Shown: in pieces, positions 1-9,845 of the stretch
How positions within the stretch are numbered: position 1 is the stretch's first letter
Layout: each line of letters begins with the position of its first letter
Origin: Pseudomonas sp. WS 5079
GTDB lineage: Bacteria; Pseudomonadota; Gammaproteobacteria; Pseudomonadales; Pseudomonadaceae
Length of the DNA: 64,000 nucleotides
Assembly: GCF_012985465.1 (NCBI RefSeq)
Contig: NZ_JAAQWN010000005.1
Span: forward strand, 62,001-126,000
Reading direction: 5' to 3'
Notes under the pieces: model-generated
The model's database searches: none
Told to the model about the DNA's origin: nothing
The model's input: only the letters and a program-made list of their open reading frames with translations
Position numbers and translations under genes: made by a program

Positions 1-1
1 G

Positions 2-157
2 CCGCCAGACAATGCCACCGGCAACTTCACCAAAGTCGTACAACGAATCCCGGTAAAACTCACCTTTGCCGCCGACAACCCACTGCACGGCAAGATCCGC
101 CCTGGCATGTCGGTGACCGTCAAAGTGAAGATCCAAGACCCTGACCATGGCCGGTGA
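2..157 (+). CDS. HlyD/EmrA-type membrane fusion protein, C-terminal fragment
   Basis: This is the last 51 codons of a gene entering from the left edge, reading to a TGA at 155-157. The residues include the RPGMSVTV segment typical of the last beta-barrel strand of HlyD/EmrA periplasmic adaptor proteins. The stop overlaps the start of the downstream DHA2 transporter by 11 bases, so the two are very probably translationally coupled parts of one EmrAB-type efflux pump. The 5' part, including the membrane anchor, lies outside the window, so the exact subfamily cannot be judged. Confidence 0.8.
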   Translation, partial: PPDNATGNFTKVVQRIPVKLTFAADNPLHGKIRPGMSVTVKVKIQDPDHGR

Positions 158-1697
158 TCAACTGCTGCGCCCGGTCGGCGAACCGACCCGGCGCGACTGG
201 ATCGCGGTAATGAGCGTCATGCTCGGCGCCTTCATGGCGGTGCTCGACATCCAGATCACCAACTCCTCGCTCAAGGACATCCAGGGCGCGCTGTCGGCCA
301 CCCTGGAAGAAGGCTCGTGGATTTCCACCTCCTACCTTGTAGCCGAAATCATCATGATCCCCCTCACCGCCTGGCTAGTGCAGTTGCTGTCGGCACGGCG
401 CCTGGCGGTGTGGGTGTCGGTGGGGTTCCTCATCGCTTCGCTGATGTGTTCCATGGCCTGGAGCCTGGAAAGCATGATCGTGTTCCGCGCCCTGCAAGGC
501 TTTACCGGCGGTGCGCTGATCCCGCTGGCCTTCACCCTGACCCTGATCAAACTGCCCGAACACCATCGCGCCAAGGGCATGGCGATGTTCGCCATGACGG
601 CCACCTTTGCCCCCTCCATCGGCCCGACCATTGGCGGCTGGCTCACGGAAAACTGGGGCTGGGAATACATCTTCTATATCAACGTACCGCCAGGGCTGCT
701 GATGATCGCCGGCCTGCTGTATGGCCTGGAGAAAAAGGCCGCGCACTGGGAATTGCTCAAAAGCACCGACTACATGGGCATCCTGACCCTGGCCGTGGGC
801 CTGGGCTGTTTGCAGGTATTTCTTGAAGAGGGGCATCGCAAGGACTGGCTGGAATCGAGCCTGATCGTCAGCCTGGGCAGCATTGCCCTGTTGAGCCTGA
901 TCACCTTCGTCATCGTGCAGTTGTCCAAGCCCAACCCGCTGATCAACCTGGGCATCCTCGCCAACCGCAACTTTGGGCTTTCAAGCATTTCCAGCCTGGG
1001 CATGGGCGTGGGGCTGTATGGCTCGATCTACCTGCTGCCGCTGTACCTGGCGCAGATCCAGAACTACAACGCCCTGCAAATCGGCGAAGTGATCATGTGG
1101 ATGGGGGTGCCGCAGTTGTTCCTGATCCCGCTGGTGCCGAAACTGATGAAATACGTGTCGCCGAAGTGGCTTTGCGCGGTGGGATTTGGCCTGTTTGGCT
1201 TTGCGAGTTTTTCCTCGGGCGTGCTCAACCCGGACTTTGCCGGCAGCCAGTTCAACCAGATCCAGATCATCCGTGCCCTCGGCCAGCCGCTGATCATGGT
1301 CACCATTTCGTTGATCGCCACCGCGTACATCCTGCCCCAAGACGCAGGCTCGGCGTCGAGCCTGTTCAATATCCTGCGAAACCTGGGCGGTGCCATCGGT
1401 ATTGCGCTGCTGGCGACGTTACTGGATGCGCGGACCAAGACCTACTTTGACTACCTACGCGAAGCCATTGTGCCGACCAACCCGCAGGTGGCCGAGCGCA
1501 TGGCGATGCTGACCCAGAAGTTTGGCAATGAGACGGCAGCGCTGGGCAAGCTCAGTGAGATTGCGCATCAACAGGCGCAGATCATGGCCTACAACGATGC
1601 ATTTCACTTTGTGGGGTTAGCGTTGGCGGTGAGCATGCTGGCGATCTTTTTGACCAAGGCGTTGCCGACGGGACTCAAGGCTGGGGAAGCCCACTAG
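147..1697 (+). CDS. DHA2-family MFS drug efflux transporter (EmrB-like)
   Basis: A 516-residue polytopic inner-membrane protein with the length and hydrophobic pattern of 14-helix drug:H+ antiporters. The N-terminal region carries the DHA2 hallmarks: LDIQITNSSL in helix 1 and the antiporter motif C region around residues 150-160 (APSIGPTIGGWL). It follows and overlaps an HlyD-type adaptor, as in EmrAB, so it most likely exports hydrophobic toxicants across both membranes with an outer-membrane channel encoded elsewhere. The substrate cannot be inferred. In P. aeruginosa a similar efflux pair also sits beside uvrB, as I recall. A REPIN follows the stop. Confidence 0.9.
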   Translation: MAGDQLLRPVGEPTRRDWIAVMSVMLGAFMAVLDIQITNSSLKDIQGALSATLEEGSWISTSYLVAEIIMIPLTAWLVQLLSARRLAVWVSVGFLIASLMCSMAWSLESMIVFRALQGFTGGALIPLAFTLTLIKLPEHHRAKGMAMFAMTATFAPSIGPTIGGWLTENWGWEYIFYINVPPGLLMIAGLLYGLEKKAAHWELLKSTDYMGILTLAVGLGCLQVFLEEGHRKDWLESSLIVSLGSIALLSLITFVIVQLSKPNPLINLGILANRNFGLSSISSLGMGVGLYGSIYLLPLYLAQIQNYNALQIGEVIMWMGVPQLFLIPLVPKLMKYVSPKWLCAVGFGLFGFASFSSGVLNPDFAGSQFNQIQIIRALGQPLIMVTISLIATAYILPQDAGSASSLFNILRNLGGAIGIALLATLLDARTKTYFDYLREAIVPTNPQVAERMAMLTQKFGNETAALGKLSEIAHQQAQIMAYNDAFHFVGLALAVSMLAIFLTKALPTGLKAGEAH

Positions 1698-1710
1698 ACC
1701 GAGTTGCCCC

Positions 1711-1794
1711 TATCGCGAGCAAGCTCGCTCCCACATTCGACTGCATTCCAAAGGTGGAACTCGATCAAATGTGGCAGCTGGCTTGCCTGCGATG
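1711..1794. repeat. REPIN: two REP sequences in inverted orientation
   Basis: GCGAGCAAGCTCGCTCCCAC, a classic P. fluorescens REP core, is followed about 45 bases later by an inverted partner (ATGTGGCAGCTGGCTTGCCTG) sharing the same GTGGGAGC..GCTTGC layout. It lies between the convergent efflux gene and uvrB. Such elements are non-autonomous and are mobilised by RAYT transposases encoded elsewhere in the genome. Confidence 0.8.
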
Positions 1795-1817
1795 AAGCCC
1801 AAGCAGTCAACGCAAAT

Positions 1818-3833
1818 TCAGACCGCCAGCAACCGCTCGCGCAACTTGCCAATCTCATCGCGCATCTGCGCTGCCGCTTCAAACTCCAGGTCCCGCGCCA
1901 ACTGGTACATCTTCTCTTCCAACTGGCGGATACGCTTGGTGATTTCACTCGGCGAGCGCAGTTCGTTTTCGTACTTGGCGCTTTCCTCGGCAGCCTTGGC
2001 CATGCCTTTGCGCTTCTTGCTGCGCGAACCCGGTACGGTGGCGCCTTCCATAATGTCGGCGACGTCCTTGAACACGCCCTTGGGGGTGATGCCATTGGCC
2101 AGGTTGAACGCAATCTGCTTGTCGCGGCGGCGCTCGGTCTCGCCGATGGCCCGCTCCATGGAGCCGGTGATGCGGTCGGCGTACAGGATCGCGCGGCCGT
2201 TGAGGTTACGCGCGGCACGGCCAATGGTCTGGATCAGCGAGCGCTCGGAGCGCAGGAAACCTTCCTTGTCCGCGTCCAGGATTGCCACCAGCGACACCTC
2301 GGGCATGTCCAGGCCTTCACGCAGCAGGTTGATGCCCACCAGCACATCAAAGGTGCCCAGGCGCAGGTCGCGGATGATTTCCACGCGCTCCACGGTGTCG
2401 ATGTCCGAGTGCAGGTAACGCACGCGCACGCCGTGGTCGGCCAGGTAATCGGTAAGGTCTTCGGACATGCGCTTAGTCAGCGTGGTGACCAGCACCCGCT
2501 CTTCCAGGGCCACGCGCTTGGTGATTTCCGACAGCAGGTCATCGACCTGGGTCAGGGCCGGGCGGATCTCGATTTGCGGGTCGACCAGGCCGGTGGGGCG
2601 CACCAGTTGCTCGATCACCCGGCCAGCATGCTCGGCCTCGTAGTTGCCCGGCGTGGCGGACACAAAGATGGTCTGCGGGCTGATGCTTTCCCATTCGTCA
2701 AAGCGCATCGGCCGGTTATCCAGCGCCGAAGGCAGGCGGAAGCCGTATTCCACCAGGGTTTCCTTGCGCGAGCGGTCGCCTTTATACATGGCGCCGACTT
2801 GCGGCACGCTGACGTGGGATTCGTCGATCACCAGCAACGCATCCGCCGGCAAGTAGTCGTAGAGGGTCGGCGGCGGCGCACCGGACTCACGGCCCGACAG
2901 GTAGCGCGAGTAGTTTTCGATGCCGTTGCAGTAGCCCAGCTCGAGAATCATCTCCAGGTCAAAACGCGTGCGCTGCTCCAGGCGCTGGGCTTCCACCAGC
3001 TTGTTATTGGCGCGCAGGTATTCGAGGCGCTCGGCCAGCTCGGCCTTGATCCCCTCCATGGCATCCAAAAGGGTTTCACGTGGCGTCACATAGTGGCTTT
3101 TTGGATAGAAGGTAAAGCGCGGCAGTTTGCGGATCACTTCGCCGGTCAACGGGTCGAAGGCCGACAGGCTCTCGACCTCATCGTCGAACAGCTCGATCCG
3201 GATCGCTTCCAGGTCCGACTCTGCCGGGTAAATGTCGATCACATCCCCACGCACGCGGAAGGTCGCGCGGGCAAAGTCCATGTCGTTGCGGGTGTACTGC
3301 AAATCCGCCAGGCGTCGCAGCAAGGCGCGCTGGTCGAGTTTGTCGCCGCGATCGACGTGCAGCACCATCTTCAGATAAGTTTCCGGGCTGCCCAGGCCGT
3401 AGATGCAAGAAACGGTGGTGACGATGATCGCGTCCTTGCGTTCCAGCAGCGCCTTGGTCGCCGACAGCCGCATCTGCTCGATATGGTCGTTGATCGACGC
3501 ATCCTTCTCGATAAAGGTATCGGAGGACGGCACATAGGCTTCGGGCTGGTAGTAGTCGTAGTAGGAAACGAAGTACTCCACCGCGTTGTTCGGGAAGAAC
3601 GCCTTGAACTCCCCATACAACTGCGCGGCCAGGGTCTTGTTTGGCGCCAGCACCAGGGTCGGGCGGTTGATCTGCGCGATCACGTTGGCGATGCTGAAGG
3701 TCTTGCCCGAACCGGTCACCCCGAGCAACGTCTGGTGAGCCAGGCCGGCCTCGATGCCTTCGACCATCAGGCGGATGGCCTCGGGCTGGTCGCCAGCAGG
3801 TTCAAAGCGGGTGACTAGTTGGAAATCCGACAT
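1818..3833 (-). CDS. uvrB: UvrABC excinuclease subunit B
   Basis: A 671-residue protein matching UvrB throughout. Walker A GVTGSGKT is at residues 38-45. The beta-hairpin region that clamps damaged DNA ([21 protein letters not shown]) is near residue 95, followed by the DESH helicase motif, helicase C-terminal motifs and a C-terminal UVR coiled-coil ([19 protein letters not shown]) that binds UvrC. UvrB verifies lesions delivered by UvrA and loads UvrC in nucleotide excision repair. I chose the ATG at 3831-3833 because it gives the standard [11 protein letters not shown]-terminus behind an AGAGG site; an upstream in-frame start would add 19 non-conserved residues. I could not find a clear LexA box upstream. 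Confidence 0.98.
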   Translation of the reverse strand: MSDFQLVTRFEPAGDQPEAIRLMVEGIEAGLAHQTLLGVTGSGKTFSIANVIAQINRPTLVLAPNKTLAAQLYGEFKAFFPNNAVEYFVSYYDYYQPEAYVPSSDTFIEKDASINDHIEQMRLSATKALLERKDAIIVTTVSCIYGLGSPETYLKMVLHVDRGDKLDQRALLRRLADLQYTRNDMDFARATFRVRGDVIDIYPAESDLEAIRIELFDDEVESLSAFDPLTGEVIRKLPRFTFYPKSHYVTPRETLLDAMEGIKAELAERLEYLRANNKLVEAQRLEQRTRFDLEMILELGYCNGIENYSRYLSGRESGAPPPTLYDYLPADALLVIDESHVSVPQVGAMYKGDRSRKETLVEYGFRLPSALDNRPMRFDEWESISPQTIFVSATPGNYEAEHAGRVIEQLVRPTGLVDPQIEIRPALTQVDDLLSEITKRVALEERVLVTTLTKRMSEDLTDYLADHGVRVRYLHSDIDTVERVEIIRDLRLGTFDVLVGINLLREGLDMPEVSLVAILDADKEGFLRSERSLIQTIGRAARNLNGRAILYADRITGSMERAIGETERRRDKQIAFNLANGITPKGVFKDVADIMEGATVPGSRSKKRKGMAKAAEESAKYENELRSPSEITKRIRQLEEKMYQLARDLEFEAAAQMRDEIGKLRERLLAV

Positions 3834-4176
3834 AACGTACCTCTTGAAGTCACCCCAGACTGTAAACCCGTCGGGGACGAAAAAGACCACAGCCCGCGAA
3901 GTTTCAGAGCAGACCGTAGGAAAAAACCATGATAGCTGTAGAAGTGGAGGCGAATGTGACGGGTTTCAAGGCACTCGCCCTACATGCCTGTGGCCATCAA
4001 TGTTGCAATAAGACTAACGGTCGATAAATAAACCGAAAAACTTGGCCGAAAAGCCGTTTCGGCTGTCGCCGCGAGCGGTGTTGGCCTCTATACTAGCTCC
4101 CCGTTTGTGCACCGCTCTAGTGCATTCGGCTGGAGCGCGACACGTCCCTCCATTCCCCCATAGAGCTGCCGCAAAA
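3834..4176. other. Divergent uvrB/tyrB intergenic region (343 bp)
   Basis: No credible coding region is visible. It holds the ribosome-binding site of uvrB (AGAGG on the minus strand just outside the start) and a TATACT hexamer at 4089-4094 that could be the -10 of the tyrB promoter, with only a weak -35. No LexA-type CTGT-N8-ACAG box was recognised. Confidence 0.5.
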
Positions 4177-5373
4177 ATGAGCCTGTTCTCCGCTGTCGAA
4201 ATGGCACCACGCGATCCTATCCTGGGCCTCAACGAAGCATTCAACGCCGATACCCGTACTACCAAGGTCAACCTTGGCGTAGGCGTTTACTGCAACGAGG
4301 AGGGGAAGATTCCACTCCTGCGTGCCGTTGCCGAAGCGGAAGCCATTCGCGTGGCGCAACACGCCGCTCGTGGCTACCTGCCGATCGATGGCATTGCCGC
4401 CTACGACCTGGCCGTACAGAAGCTGCTGTTTGGCGCCGAGTCGCCATTGCTGAGCGCTGGCCGCGTGATCACCGCCCAGGCCGTTGGCGGCACCGGCGCG
4501 CTGAAAATCGGTGCCGATTTCCTCAAGCAGCTGCTGCCCAATGCCGTGGTTGCCATCAGCGACCCGAGCTGGGAAAACCACCAGGCGCTGTTTGAAAAAG
4601 CCGGCTTCCCGGTGCAGACCTATCGTTACTACGATGCCGCCACCCACGACGTGAACCGCGCCGGCCTGCTGGAAGACCTCAACGCCCTGCCCGCCCAGTC
4701 CATCGTCGTACTGCACGCCTGCTGCCACAACCCGACCGGCGTCGACCTGAGCCCGGCCGACTGGAAAGACGTGCTGGAAGTGGTCAAGGCCAAGAACCTG
4801 GTGCCGTTCCTCGACATGGCCTACCAGGGCTTTGGCGACGGTATCGACGAAGATGCCGCCGCCGTGCGCCTGTTCGCCGAGTCGGGCCTGACCTTCTTTG
4901 TGTCCAGCTCGTTCTCCAAATCGTTCTCGCTGTACGGCGAGCGCGTGGGCGCACTGTCGATCGTCAGCGAGTCGAAAGAAGAAAGCGCGCGCATCCTGTC
5001 CCAGGTCAAGCGCGTGATCCGCACCAACTACTCCAACCCGCCGACCCACGGCGCGGCGATTGTGGCGGCGGTGCTCAACAACCCAGAGCTGCGCGCCCAG
5101 TGGGAAGCGGAACTGGCCGAAATGCGCCTGCGCATCCGCGGCATGCGCGAGCAGATGGTCAGCGAGCTGGCCAAGGCAGCGCCGGGCCACGACTTCAGCT
5201 TCGTCGGTCGCCAGCGCGGGATGTTCTCCTACTCCGGCCTGACCGTAGAGCAAGTCACCCGCCTGCGTAGCGAGTTCGGCATCTACGCCCTCGACACCGG
5301 CCGCATCTGCGTGGCGGCGTTGAACCAGGCGAACATCGCTGCCGTGACCAAGGCGATTGTGCAGGTGCTGTAA
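4177..5373 (+). CDS. tyrB: Aromatic-amino-acid / aspartate aminotransferase
   Basis: A 398-residue class I, subgroup I-alpha PLP-dependent aminotransferase (AspC/TyrB type). The N-terminus MSLFSAVEMAPRDPILGL and the VNLGVGVYCNEEGKIPLL segment are typical. The PLP-binding lysine lies in SSSFSKSFSLYGERVGAL (about residue 248), and the NPTG motif is present. It transfers amino groups between aromatic amino acids or aspartate and 2-oxoglutarate. I chose the ATG at 4177 because upstream codons encode non-conserved residues. It is divergent from uvrB and ends at a strong intrinsic terminator. Aspartate versus tyrosine preference cannot be settled from sequence. Confidence 0.92.
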   Translation: MSLFSAVEMAPRDPILGLNEAFNADTRTTKVNLGVGVYCNEEGKIPLLRAVAEAEAIRVAQHAARGYLPIDGIAAYDLAVQKLLFGAESPLLSAGRVITAQAVGGTGALKIGADFLKQLLPNAVVAISDPSWENHQALFEKAGFPVQTYRYYDAATHDVNRAGLLEDLNALPAQSIVVLHACCHNPTGVDLSPADWKDVLEVVKAKNLVPFLDMAYQGFGDGIDEDAAAVRLFAESGLTFFVSSSFSKSFSLYGERVGALSIVSESKEESARILSQVKRVIRTNYSNPPTHGAAIVAAVLNNPELRAQWEAELAEMRLRIRGMREQMVSELAKAAPGHDFSFVGRQRGMFSYSGLTVEQVTRLRSEFGIYALDTGRICVAALNQANIAAVTKAIVQVL

Positions 5374-5394
5374 GCCTGAGTGCGAGGTACGAAG

Positions 5395-5421
5395 GGGGAA
5401 GCCAATGGCTTCCCCTTTTTT
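5395..5421 (+). terminator. Rho-independent terminator after tyrB
   Basis: A 9-bp GC-rich stem (GGGGAAGCC / GGCTTCCCC) with a 3-base loop is followed immediately by six T residues, 22 bases after the tyrB stop. Confidence 0.93.
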
Positions 5422-5430
5422 GTGCGAGAC

Positions 5431-5454
5431 TCTGTAGGAGCCGGCTCCTACAGA
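5431..5454. repeat. REP-type perfect palindrome
   Basis: A 24-base perfect palindrome built on the TGTAGGAGC..GCTCCTACA REP core, with no spacer between its two halves. It lies 9 bases past the terminator of tyrB. Confidence 0.7.
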
Positions 5455-5488
5455 GGCCGTGTTCCTTCACCATTGATATGAGCCGCCT

Positions 5489-5698
5489 ATGAGAAACGAC
5501 GACCTGGACCTGCGTGCCGACCGCGACGAACTGGACCACTTCACCCCGCGCACGCCCCCAGCCAAGCGGCAAAAAAGCCTGGTCCTGCAAGTCGCCCTGG
5601 GCGTCTTCCTCGGCGGCCTGGCCCTGTGGCTGGTACAGCTGGGCGCCACGGCGCTGATGGCGAAACTGGCGATGGGCACCCTGCAATTTGGTGGCTAG
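5489..5698 (+). CDS. Small single-span membrane protein, unknown function
   Basis: A 69-residue protein with an acidic N-terminus ([18 protein letters not shown]), a basic PPAKRQKS stretch and one hydrophobic helix at about residues 31-52 containing a GxFLGG small-residue face. The charge layout suggests the N-terminus is in the cytoplasm. It ends 4 bases inside the convergent LysR gene. I know similar short proteins as conserved hypotheticals in Pseudomonas, but no function. The coherent domain structure argues that it is a real gene. Confidence 0.7.
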   Translation: MRNDDLDLRADRDELDHFTPRTPPAKRQKSLVLQVALGVFLGGLALWLVQLGATALMAKLAMGTLQFGG

Positions 5699-6588
5699 CT
5701 TGCCGGCTCCTGCAGGGGAATGCGTTCCTCCAGCAGTTGCACAAAGCTGTCCAGACTCTGCGACACCGTGCCCCGACGCCAGATCAGCCAGGTGTTGAGC
5801 AGGCGGAACTCGTCCGCCAACGGCCACACGCTGACCGTGGTAAACCCCGGCATACTCTCCAGCATACTGCGTGGCATCAGCGCCAAACCGGCGCCGGCGC
5901 TGACGCAGGCGAGCATGCCGTGGTACGACTCCATCTCGAAAATCTTCCCCGGCACCGCGCCATCCTGGGAAAACCAACGCTCAAAGTGATGCCGGTACGA
6001 GCAGTTGGAGCGAAAGGTATAGATGCTCGCCCCGTTCACATCCTGCCCACGGGTGATCGGCCCGTGATGCAACGGCGCAATCACCACCATTTCCTCTTCA
6101 AACACCGCCACGCCTTCCAAGGTGGGGTGCAACACCGGGCCGTCGACAAATGCCGCCGCCAGTCGGCCCGATAGCACGCCTTCGATCATCGTCCCCGAGG
6201 GCCCGGTGGTCAGGTCCAGCTCGACCTTGACGTGTTTCTGGTTGTAGGCCGCAAGCAACGCCGGGATGCGCACGGCGGCGGTACTTTCCAGCGACCCCAG
6301 GGCAAATGGCCCCTGGGGTTCCTCACCCGCCACGGTGGCGCGAGCCTCTTGCACCAGGTCGAGGATGCGCCGCGCATAGCCGAGGAAATTCCAGCCGGCA
6401 GGCGACAGGCGCAGGCGACTTTTCTCACGGATAAACAACTCCACACCCAGGTCCTGCTCCAGTTGCTTGATACGCGTGGTCAGGTTCGACGGCACCCGAT
6501 GAATCAATTGTGCGGCAGCGCTGATGCTGCCTTGCTCGGCCACGGCCTTGAAAATCTCCAGTTGCACCAGATCCAAGTCATTCTCCAA
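5695..6588 (-). CDS. ptrR: LysR-family regulator, PtrR-like (putrescine/GABA catabolism)
   Basis: A 297-residue LysR regulator. Its N-terminal winged helix ([20 protein letters not shown], then [19 protein letters not shown]) is followed by a substrate-binding effector domain. It is divergent from a succinate-semialdehyde dehydrogenase gene, and that pairing is characteristic of PtrR, known in enterobacteria and pseudomonads as an activator of the sad/putrescine route. The [15 protein letters not shown] recognition helix matches that subgroup as I remember it. The effector is not deducible from sequence. Confidence 0.75.
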   Translation of the reverse strand: MENDLDLVQLEIFKAVAEQGSISAAAQLIHRVPSNLTTRIKQLEQDLGVELFIREKSRLRLSPAGWNFLGYARRILDLVQEARATVAGEEPQGPFALGSLESTAAVRIPALLAAYNQKHVKVELDLTTGPSGTMIEGVLSGRLAAAFVDGPVLHPTLEGVAVFEEEMVVIAPLHHGPITRGQDVNGASIYTFRSNCSYRHHFERWFSQDGAVPGKIFEMESYHGMLACVSAGAGLALMPRSMLESMPGFTTVSVWPLADEFRLLNTWLIWRRGTVSQSLDSFVQLLEERIPLQEPAS

Positions 6589-6680
6589 TCGTGAACGTAT
6601 TGCTTAATATTATTCAGTTCCCGGAAAAGATACAGCCCCGTACGCTGGGCATCTTCTCCAACACTGCGCAGGACGGTGCC

Positions 6681-8072
6681 ATGACCGCTATTTCTCACCA
6701 GACCCATGCCTTGTCGATCAACCCCGCCAATGGCGAAACCGTCGGCAGCTACCCGTACGAATCCGCCGCACAACTGGACGCCGCCCTCACCCGCGCCAGC
6801 ACCGCCTTTCGCAAGGGTCGCCATACACCTGTGGCACAGCGCGCCGAATTGCTCCTGGCCCTGGCCGGCGCCCTGCGCGAACAAGCTGAAGAAATGGCGC
6901 AAATGATCACCCTGGAAATGGGCAAGCCCATCGCCCAGGCCCGTGGTGAAATCGAGAAATGCGCCTTGCTGGCCGAGTGGTACGCCGCCCACGGGCCGGC
7001 CATGCTCGCGCCGGAGCCGACCCTGGTCGACAACGGCAGCGCCCGGATTGAATATCGCCCGCTGGGCCCGATCCTCGCCGTAATGCCGTGGAACTTCCCG
7101 GTCTGGCAGGTACTGCGCGGTGCCGTGCCGACCATGCTCAGCGGCAACACCTACGTGCTCAAGCACGCGCCCAACGTGATGGGCAGCGCCTACCTGATGC
7201 AACGGGCCTTCCACACAGCCGGTTTCGCCGAAGGCTTGTTTGAAGTGATCAACGTCACCGCGCACGGTGTGTCCCAGGCCATCGCCGACCCGCGCATCGC
7301 CGCCGTGACCCTGACCGGCAGCGTGCGCGCGGGTATCGCCATCGGCTCCCAGGCCGGCGCTGCGTTGAAAAAATGTGTGCTGGAACTGGGGGGCTCCGAC
7401 CCCTTCATCGTGCTCAACGACGCCGACCTCGATGCCGCCGTGCAAGCCGCGGTGACCGGCCGCTTCCAGAATTCCGGCCAGGTCTGCGCCGCCGCCAAGC
7501 GCCTGATCATCGAGCAAGGCGTAGTCGAGGCCTTCACCGCCAAATTCCTTGAAGCCAGCCGGCAACTGGTGACGGGCGACCCGACATCGAACGACACCTA
7601 TATCGGCCCCATGGCCCGCTTCGACCTGCGCGACGAACTGCACGCACAAGTCCAGGCGACCCTGGCCGAAGGAGCCAGCCTGCTGCTGGGCGGCCACCCC
7701 ATCGAGGGGCCAGGCAACTATTACGCCCCCACCGTCCTGGCCGATGTCACCGACCAGATGACCTCGTTCAAGCAGGAACTGTTCGGCCCCGTCGCCTCGA
7801 TCATCACCGCCCGCGACGCCGACCACGCCGTGGCCCTGGCCAACGACAGCGAGTTCGGCCTCACCGCCAGCGTCTTTACCCGCGACCCGGCCAAGGCACG
7901 CGAGATCGCCAACCAGTTGGAAACCGGCGGCATCTTTATCAACGCCTACAGCGTGTCCGATCCTCGGGTGGCGTTTGGCGGGGTGAAAAAGAGTGGGTTT
8001 GGCCGCGAATTGTCACATTTCGGCGTGCGCGAATTCTGCAATGCGCAGACGGTATGGGTAGATCGGCGGTAG
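6681..8072 (+). CDS. sad: NAD(P)-dependent succinate-semialdehyde dehydrogenase (Sad/GabD type)
   Basis: A 463-residue aldehyde dehydrogenase. The catalytic glutamate lies in VLELGGSDPFIVL and the catalytic cysteine in FQNSGQVCAAAKRLI; the NAD-binding region has VMPWNFPVWQ. Length and motifs fit Sad/YneI, which oxidises succinate semialdehyde from GABA or putrescine breakdown to succinate. I chose the ATG at 6681 because it follows GGACGG and gives the usual Sad N-terminus; the open frame continues 30 codons further upstream without conservation. It is divergent from the PtrR-like regulator, its likely controller. Confidence 0.85.
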   Translation: MTAISHQTHALSINPANGETVGSYPYESAAQLDAALTRASTAFRKGRHTPVAQRAELLLALAGALREQAEEMAQMITLEMGKPIAQARGEIEKCALLAEWYAAHGPAMLAPEPTLVDNGSARIEYRPLGPILAVMPWNFPVWQVLRGAVPTMLSGNTYVLKHAPNVMGSAYLMQRAFHTAGFAEGLFEVINVTAHGVSQAIADPRIAAVTLTGSVRAGIAIGSQAGAALKKCVLELGGSDPFIVLNDADLDAAVQAAVTGRFQNSGQVCAAAKRLIIEQGVVEAFTAKFLEASRQLVTGDPTSNDTYIGPMARFDLRDELHAQVQATLAEGASLLLGGHPIEGPGNYYAPTVLADVTDQMTSFKQELFGPVASIITARDADHAVALANDSEFGLTASVFTRDPAKAREIANQLETGGIFINAYSVSDPRVAFGGVKKSGFGRELSHFGVREFCNAQTVWVDRR

Positions 8073-8154
8073 GCCGATCATCAAGATTCCTCATTGCCAG
8101 CTTGCGGGTTCAGGATATGATCAGGCCGTTATTTGAACCGGACTGCACTGACCC

Positions 8155-9018
8155 ATGCCCGTTGACCTGCAAGCGCTCTATCCCAAACTGATCCATCTGA
8201 TGCTGGATACGGTTTTCGTGGTCGACAGGGACAACCAGATTGCATTTGTCAGCGACGCCTGCGAGGCACTGCTCGGCTACCGTGCCGACGAGCTGACCGG
8301 CAGCCTGATCACCGACTACATGCACCCCGAAGACCTGGCAGCCACCCGGGCCTCGATTATTCGGGTGATGAACGGCCAGCCCCACGTGGATTTCCGCAAC
8401 CGCTATATCCGCAAGGATGGCAGCCTCGTCCATATCCTGTGGGCGGCGTTCTGGTCCGAGGATGTCGGCGCGCGGATCGGCGTGGCGCGGGACATCACCG
8501 CCCTCACCCAGGCCGAGGAAGAACTGCGCTTCCTCGCCCATCACGACCCGCTGACCACCCTGACCAACCGCTCGCTGTTCAATGATCGCCTCGATTCGGC
8601 CCTGCGCAACGCACGCCGGCAGAAGAGCACGCTGGCGCTGCTGTTCCTGGATATCAATGACTTCAAAGGCATCAACGATGTGCATGGGCATGTCGCCGGC
8701 GACCGCGTGCTGTGCACCATCGCCAGGCGCCTGGAAGCCTGTGCGCGCGAGACCGACACGGTGGCGCGAATGGGTGGCGATGAGTTCACCGTGCTGTTGA
8801 CCGACCTTCATTGCGAAAACGCCGTGGCCGAGAAGGTGCAGCAGATCCTCGCCATCATGGCCGCCCCCCTTGGCCCTGAGTTTGGCCCGGTGAAAATGCC
8901 GTCGTGCAGTATCGGCGTGGCGCGTTACCCGGATGACGGGGAAGATGCCGACACCCTGCTCAGCCATGCCGATGGCGATATGTACCGGGTGAAAAAACTG
9001 CACCGCGCGGCGGGGTGA
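8155..9018 (+). CDS. PAS-GGDEF diguanylate cyclase
   Basis: A 287-residue soluble protein. A PAS domain occupies about residues 10-115 and is followed by a short coiled linker (TALTQAEEELRFLAHHDPLT) and a GGDEF domain. The active-site GGDEF is intact at residues 207-211. A product-inhibition I-site, RETD at 198-201, sits five residues before it. It should make cyclic di-GMP from GTP and be feedback-inhibited, with the PAS domain sensing a cytoplasmic cue. No transmembrane segment or EAL domain is present. It stands alone, so the signal is unknown. Confidence 0.93.
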   Translation: MPVDLQALYPKLIHLMLDTVFVVDRDNQIAFVSDACEALLGYRADELTGSLITDYMHPEDLAATRASIIRVMNGQPHVDFRNRYIRKDGSLVHILWAAFWSEDVGARIGVARDITALTQAEEELRFLAHHDPLTTLTNRSLFNDRLDSALRNARRQKSTLALLFLDINDFKGINDVHGHVAGDRVLCTIARRLEACARETDTVARMGGDEFTVLLTDLHCENAVAEKVQQILAIMAAPLGPEFGPVKMPSCSIGVARYPDDGEDADTLLSHADGDMYRVKKLHRAAG

Positions 9019-9055
9019 AAGTCGCCCCTGCCCTGGCGATTATCCACGCTGGCCA

Positions 9056-9496
9056 TCAACGGTTACTGCGCAGGATCGAAAAATTCAACGCCGCGGCAAC
9101 ACACAGCCACGCCAGGTAAGGGAACAGGATCAACCCGGTTATCAGGTCCAGGCGCACCGCCAGCACCACCATGGCCGCCACAGTGAGCCAAAGCAGGGTG
9201 ATAACCACCATCGCGGCGAAAATCCGATGTGCGCCGAAAAACACCGGCGTCCACAGGGTATTCAACGCAATCTGCGCCGCCCACAAGGCCAGCACCGTTT
9301 GACTGCCGGGGATCAGGCTCAGGCGGTAACCGGCCCAGGCGAGCAGCAGGTAAATCAGCGTCCAGGCCACCGGGAACAGCCAGTTGGGCGGGGTGAAGCG
9401 GGGTTTGACCAGGGACTCATACCAGGCACCGGGCTTGAACATGATGCCGGTGCTGGCAGCGGCGGCGCAGGCGAGCAGGAAGATAAAGAAGGTCAT
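9056..9496 (-). CDS. tspO: TspO/MBR family membrane protein
   Basis: A 146-residue five-helix membrane protein. The conserved WYESLVKPRFTPPNWLFPVAW stretch of the TspO/peripheral benzodiazepine receptor family follows the first helix. The C-terminal part keeps the WTPVFFGAH and FPYLAW segments. Family members bind porphyrins and are linked to stress and tetrapyrrole handling. I chose the ATG at 9494-9496 because AAGGA lies at the right distance; an upstream in-frame start would overlap that site. It is convergent with the diguanylate cyclase gene. Confidence 0.92.
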   Translation of the reverse strand: MTFFIFLLACAAAASTGIMFKPGAWYESLVKPRFTPPNWLFPVAWTLIYLLLAWAGYRLSLIPGSQTVLALWAAQIALNTLWTPVFFGAHRIFAAMVVITLLWLTVAAMVVLAVRLDLITGLILFPYLAWLCVAAALNFSILRSNR

Positions 9497-9611
9497 TGGC
9501 GGTCCTTGGCTCAAGTCAGCAATCTGGGAAGTGTCCCAGGATTGGACGCCCCGGGGGCCCTGAAAAGTTCAGTATTTCCCGGTACGACAATCTGAACCGC
9601 AACCGTACTGG

Positions 9612-9845
9612 CTAGCCCTTCAACTCGCCGGCGCGATTACTCGCGGCGTCGTCATAAGCCACATACAGCGACTCGGCGATCTGGCTCTTGATGGCCTTGC
9701 TGGCCTCCAGCCCCAACACAAAGCCTTCGGCCTTGCCGCCAGCGCGGTTCAGGTCTTCGACGGTGCTGGCGCCAGTGATCGCTTCCAGCAATTTGGTAGC
9801 GTGCGGGCCAACGCCCTTGGGCAGGCTGATCTGGTCGATGCTCAT
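9612..9845 (-). CDS. Conserved hypothetical small soluble protein
   Basis: A 77-residue protein beginning MSIDQISLPKGVGPHATKLL behind a GAGGTGG ribosome-binding site, which fixes the start despite a much longer open frame upstream. The KGVGPHATKLLEAITGASTVEDLNRAGG segment has a helix-hairpin-helix flavour, but I do not recognise a characterised family. There are no membrane segments or cysteines. It is transcribed alone, divergent from the FAD oxidoreductase. Function unknown. Confidence 0.65.
   Translation of the reverse strand: MSIDQISLPKGVGPHATKLLEAITGASTVEDLNRAGGKAEGFVLGLEASKAIKSQIAESLYVAYDDAASNRAGELKG

Noticed and set aside
1704..3818. A 704-codon open frame on the plus strand, antisense to uvrB
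   Set aside because: It mirrors uvrB codon by codon, lacks a ribosome-binding site, and its product (rich in H, Q, R, V) matches no fold. In high-GC genomes the antisense frame of a long gene is often open.
3834..4176. A LexA-binding site controlling uvrB
   Set aside because: No CTGT-N8-ACAG box with acceptable match was found; nearby CTGTAG-like strings lack a partner half-site.
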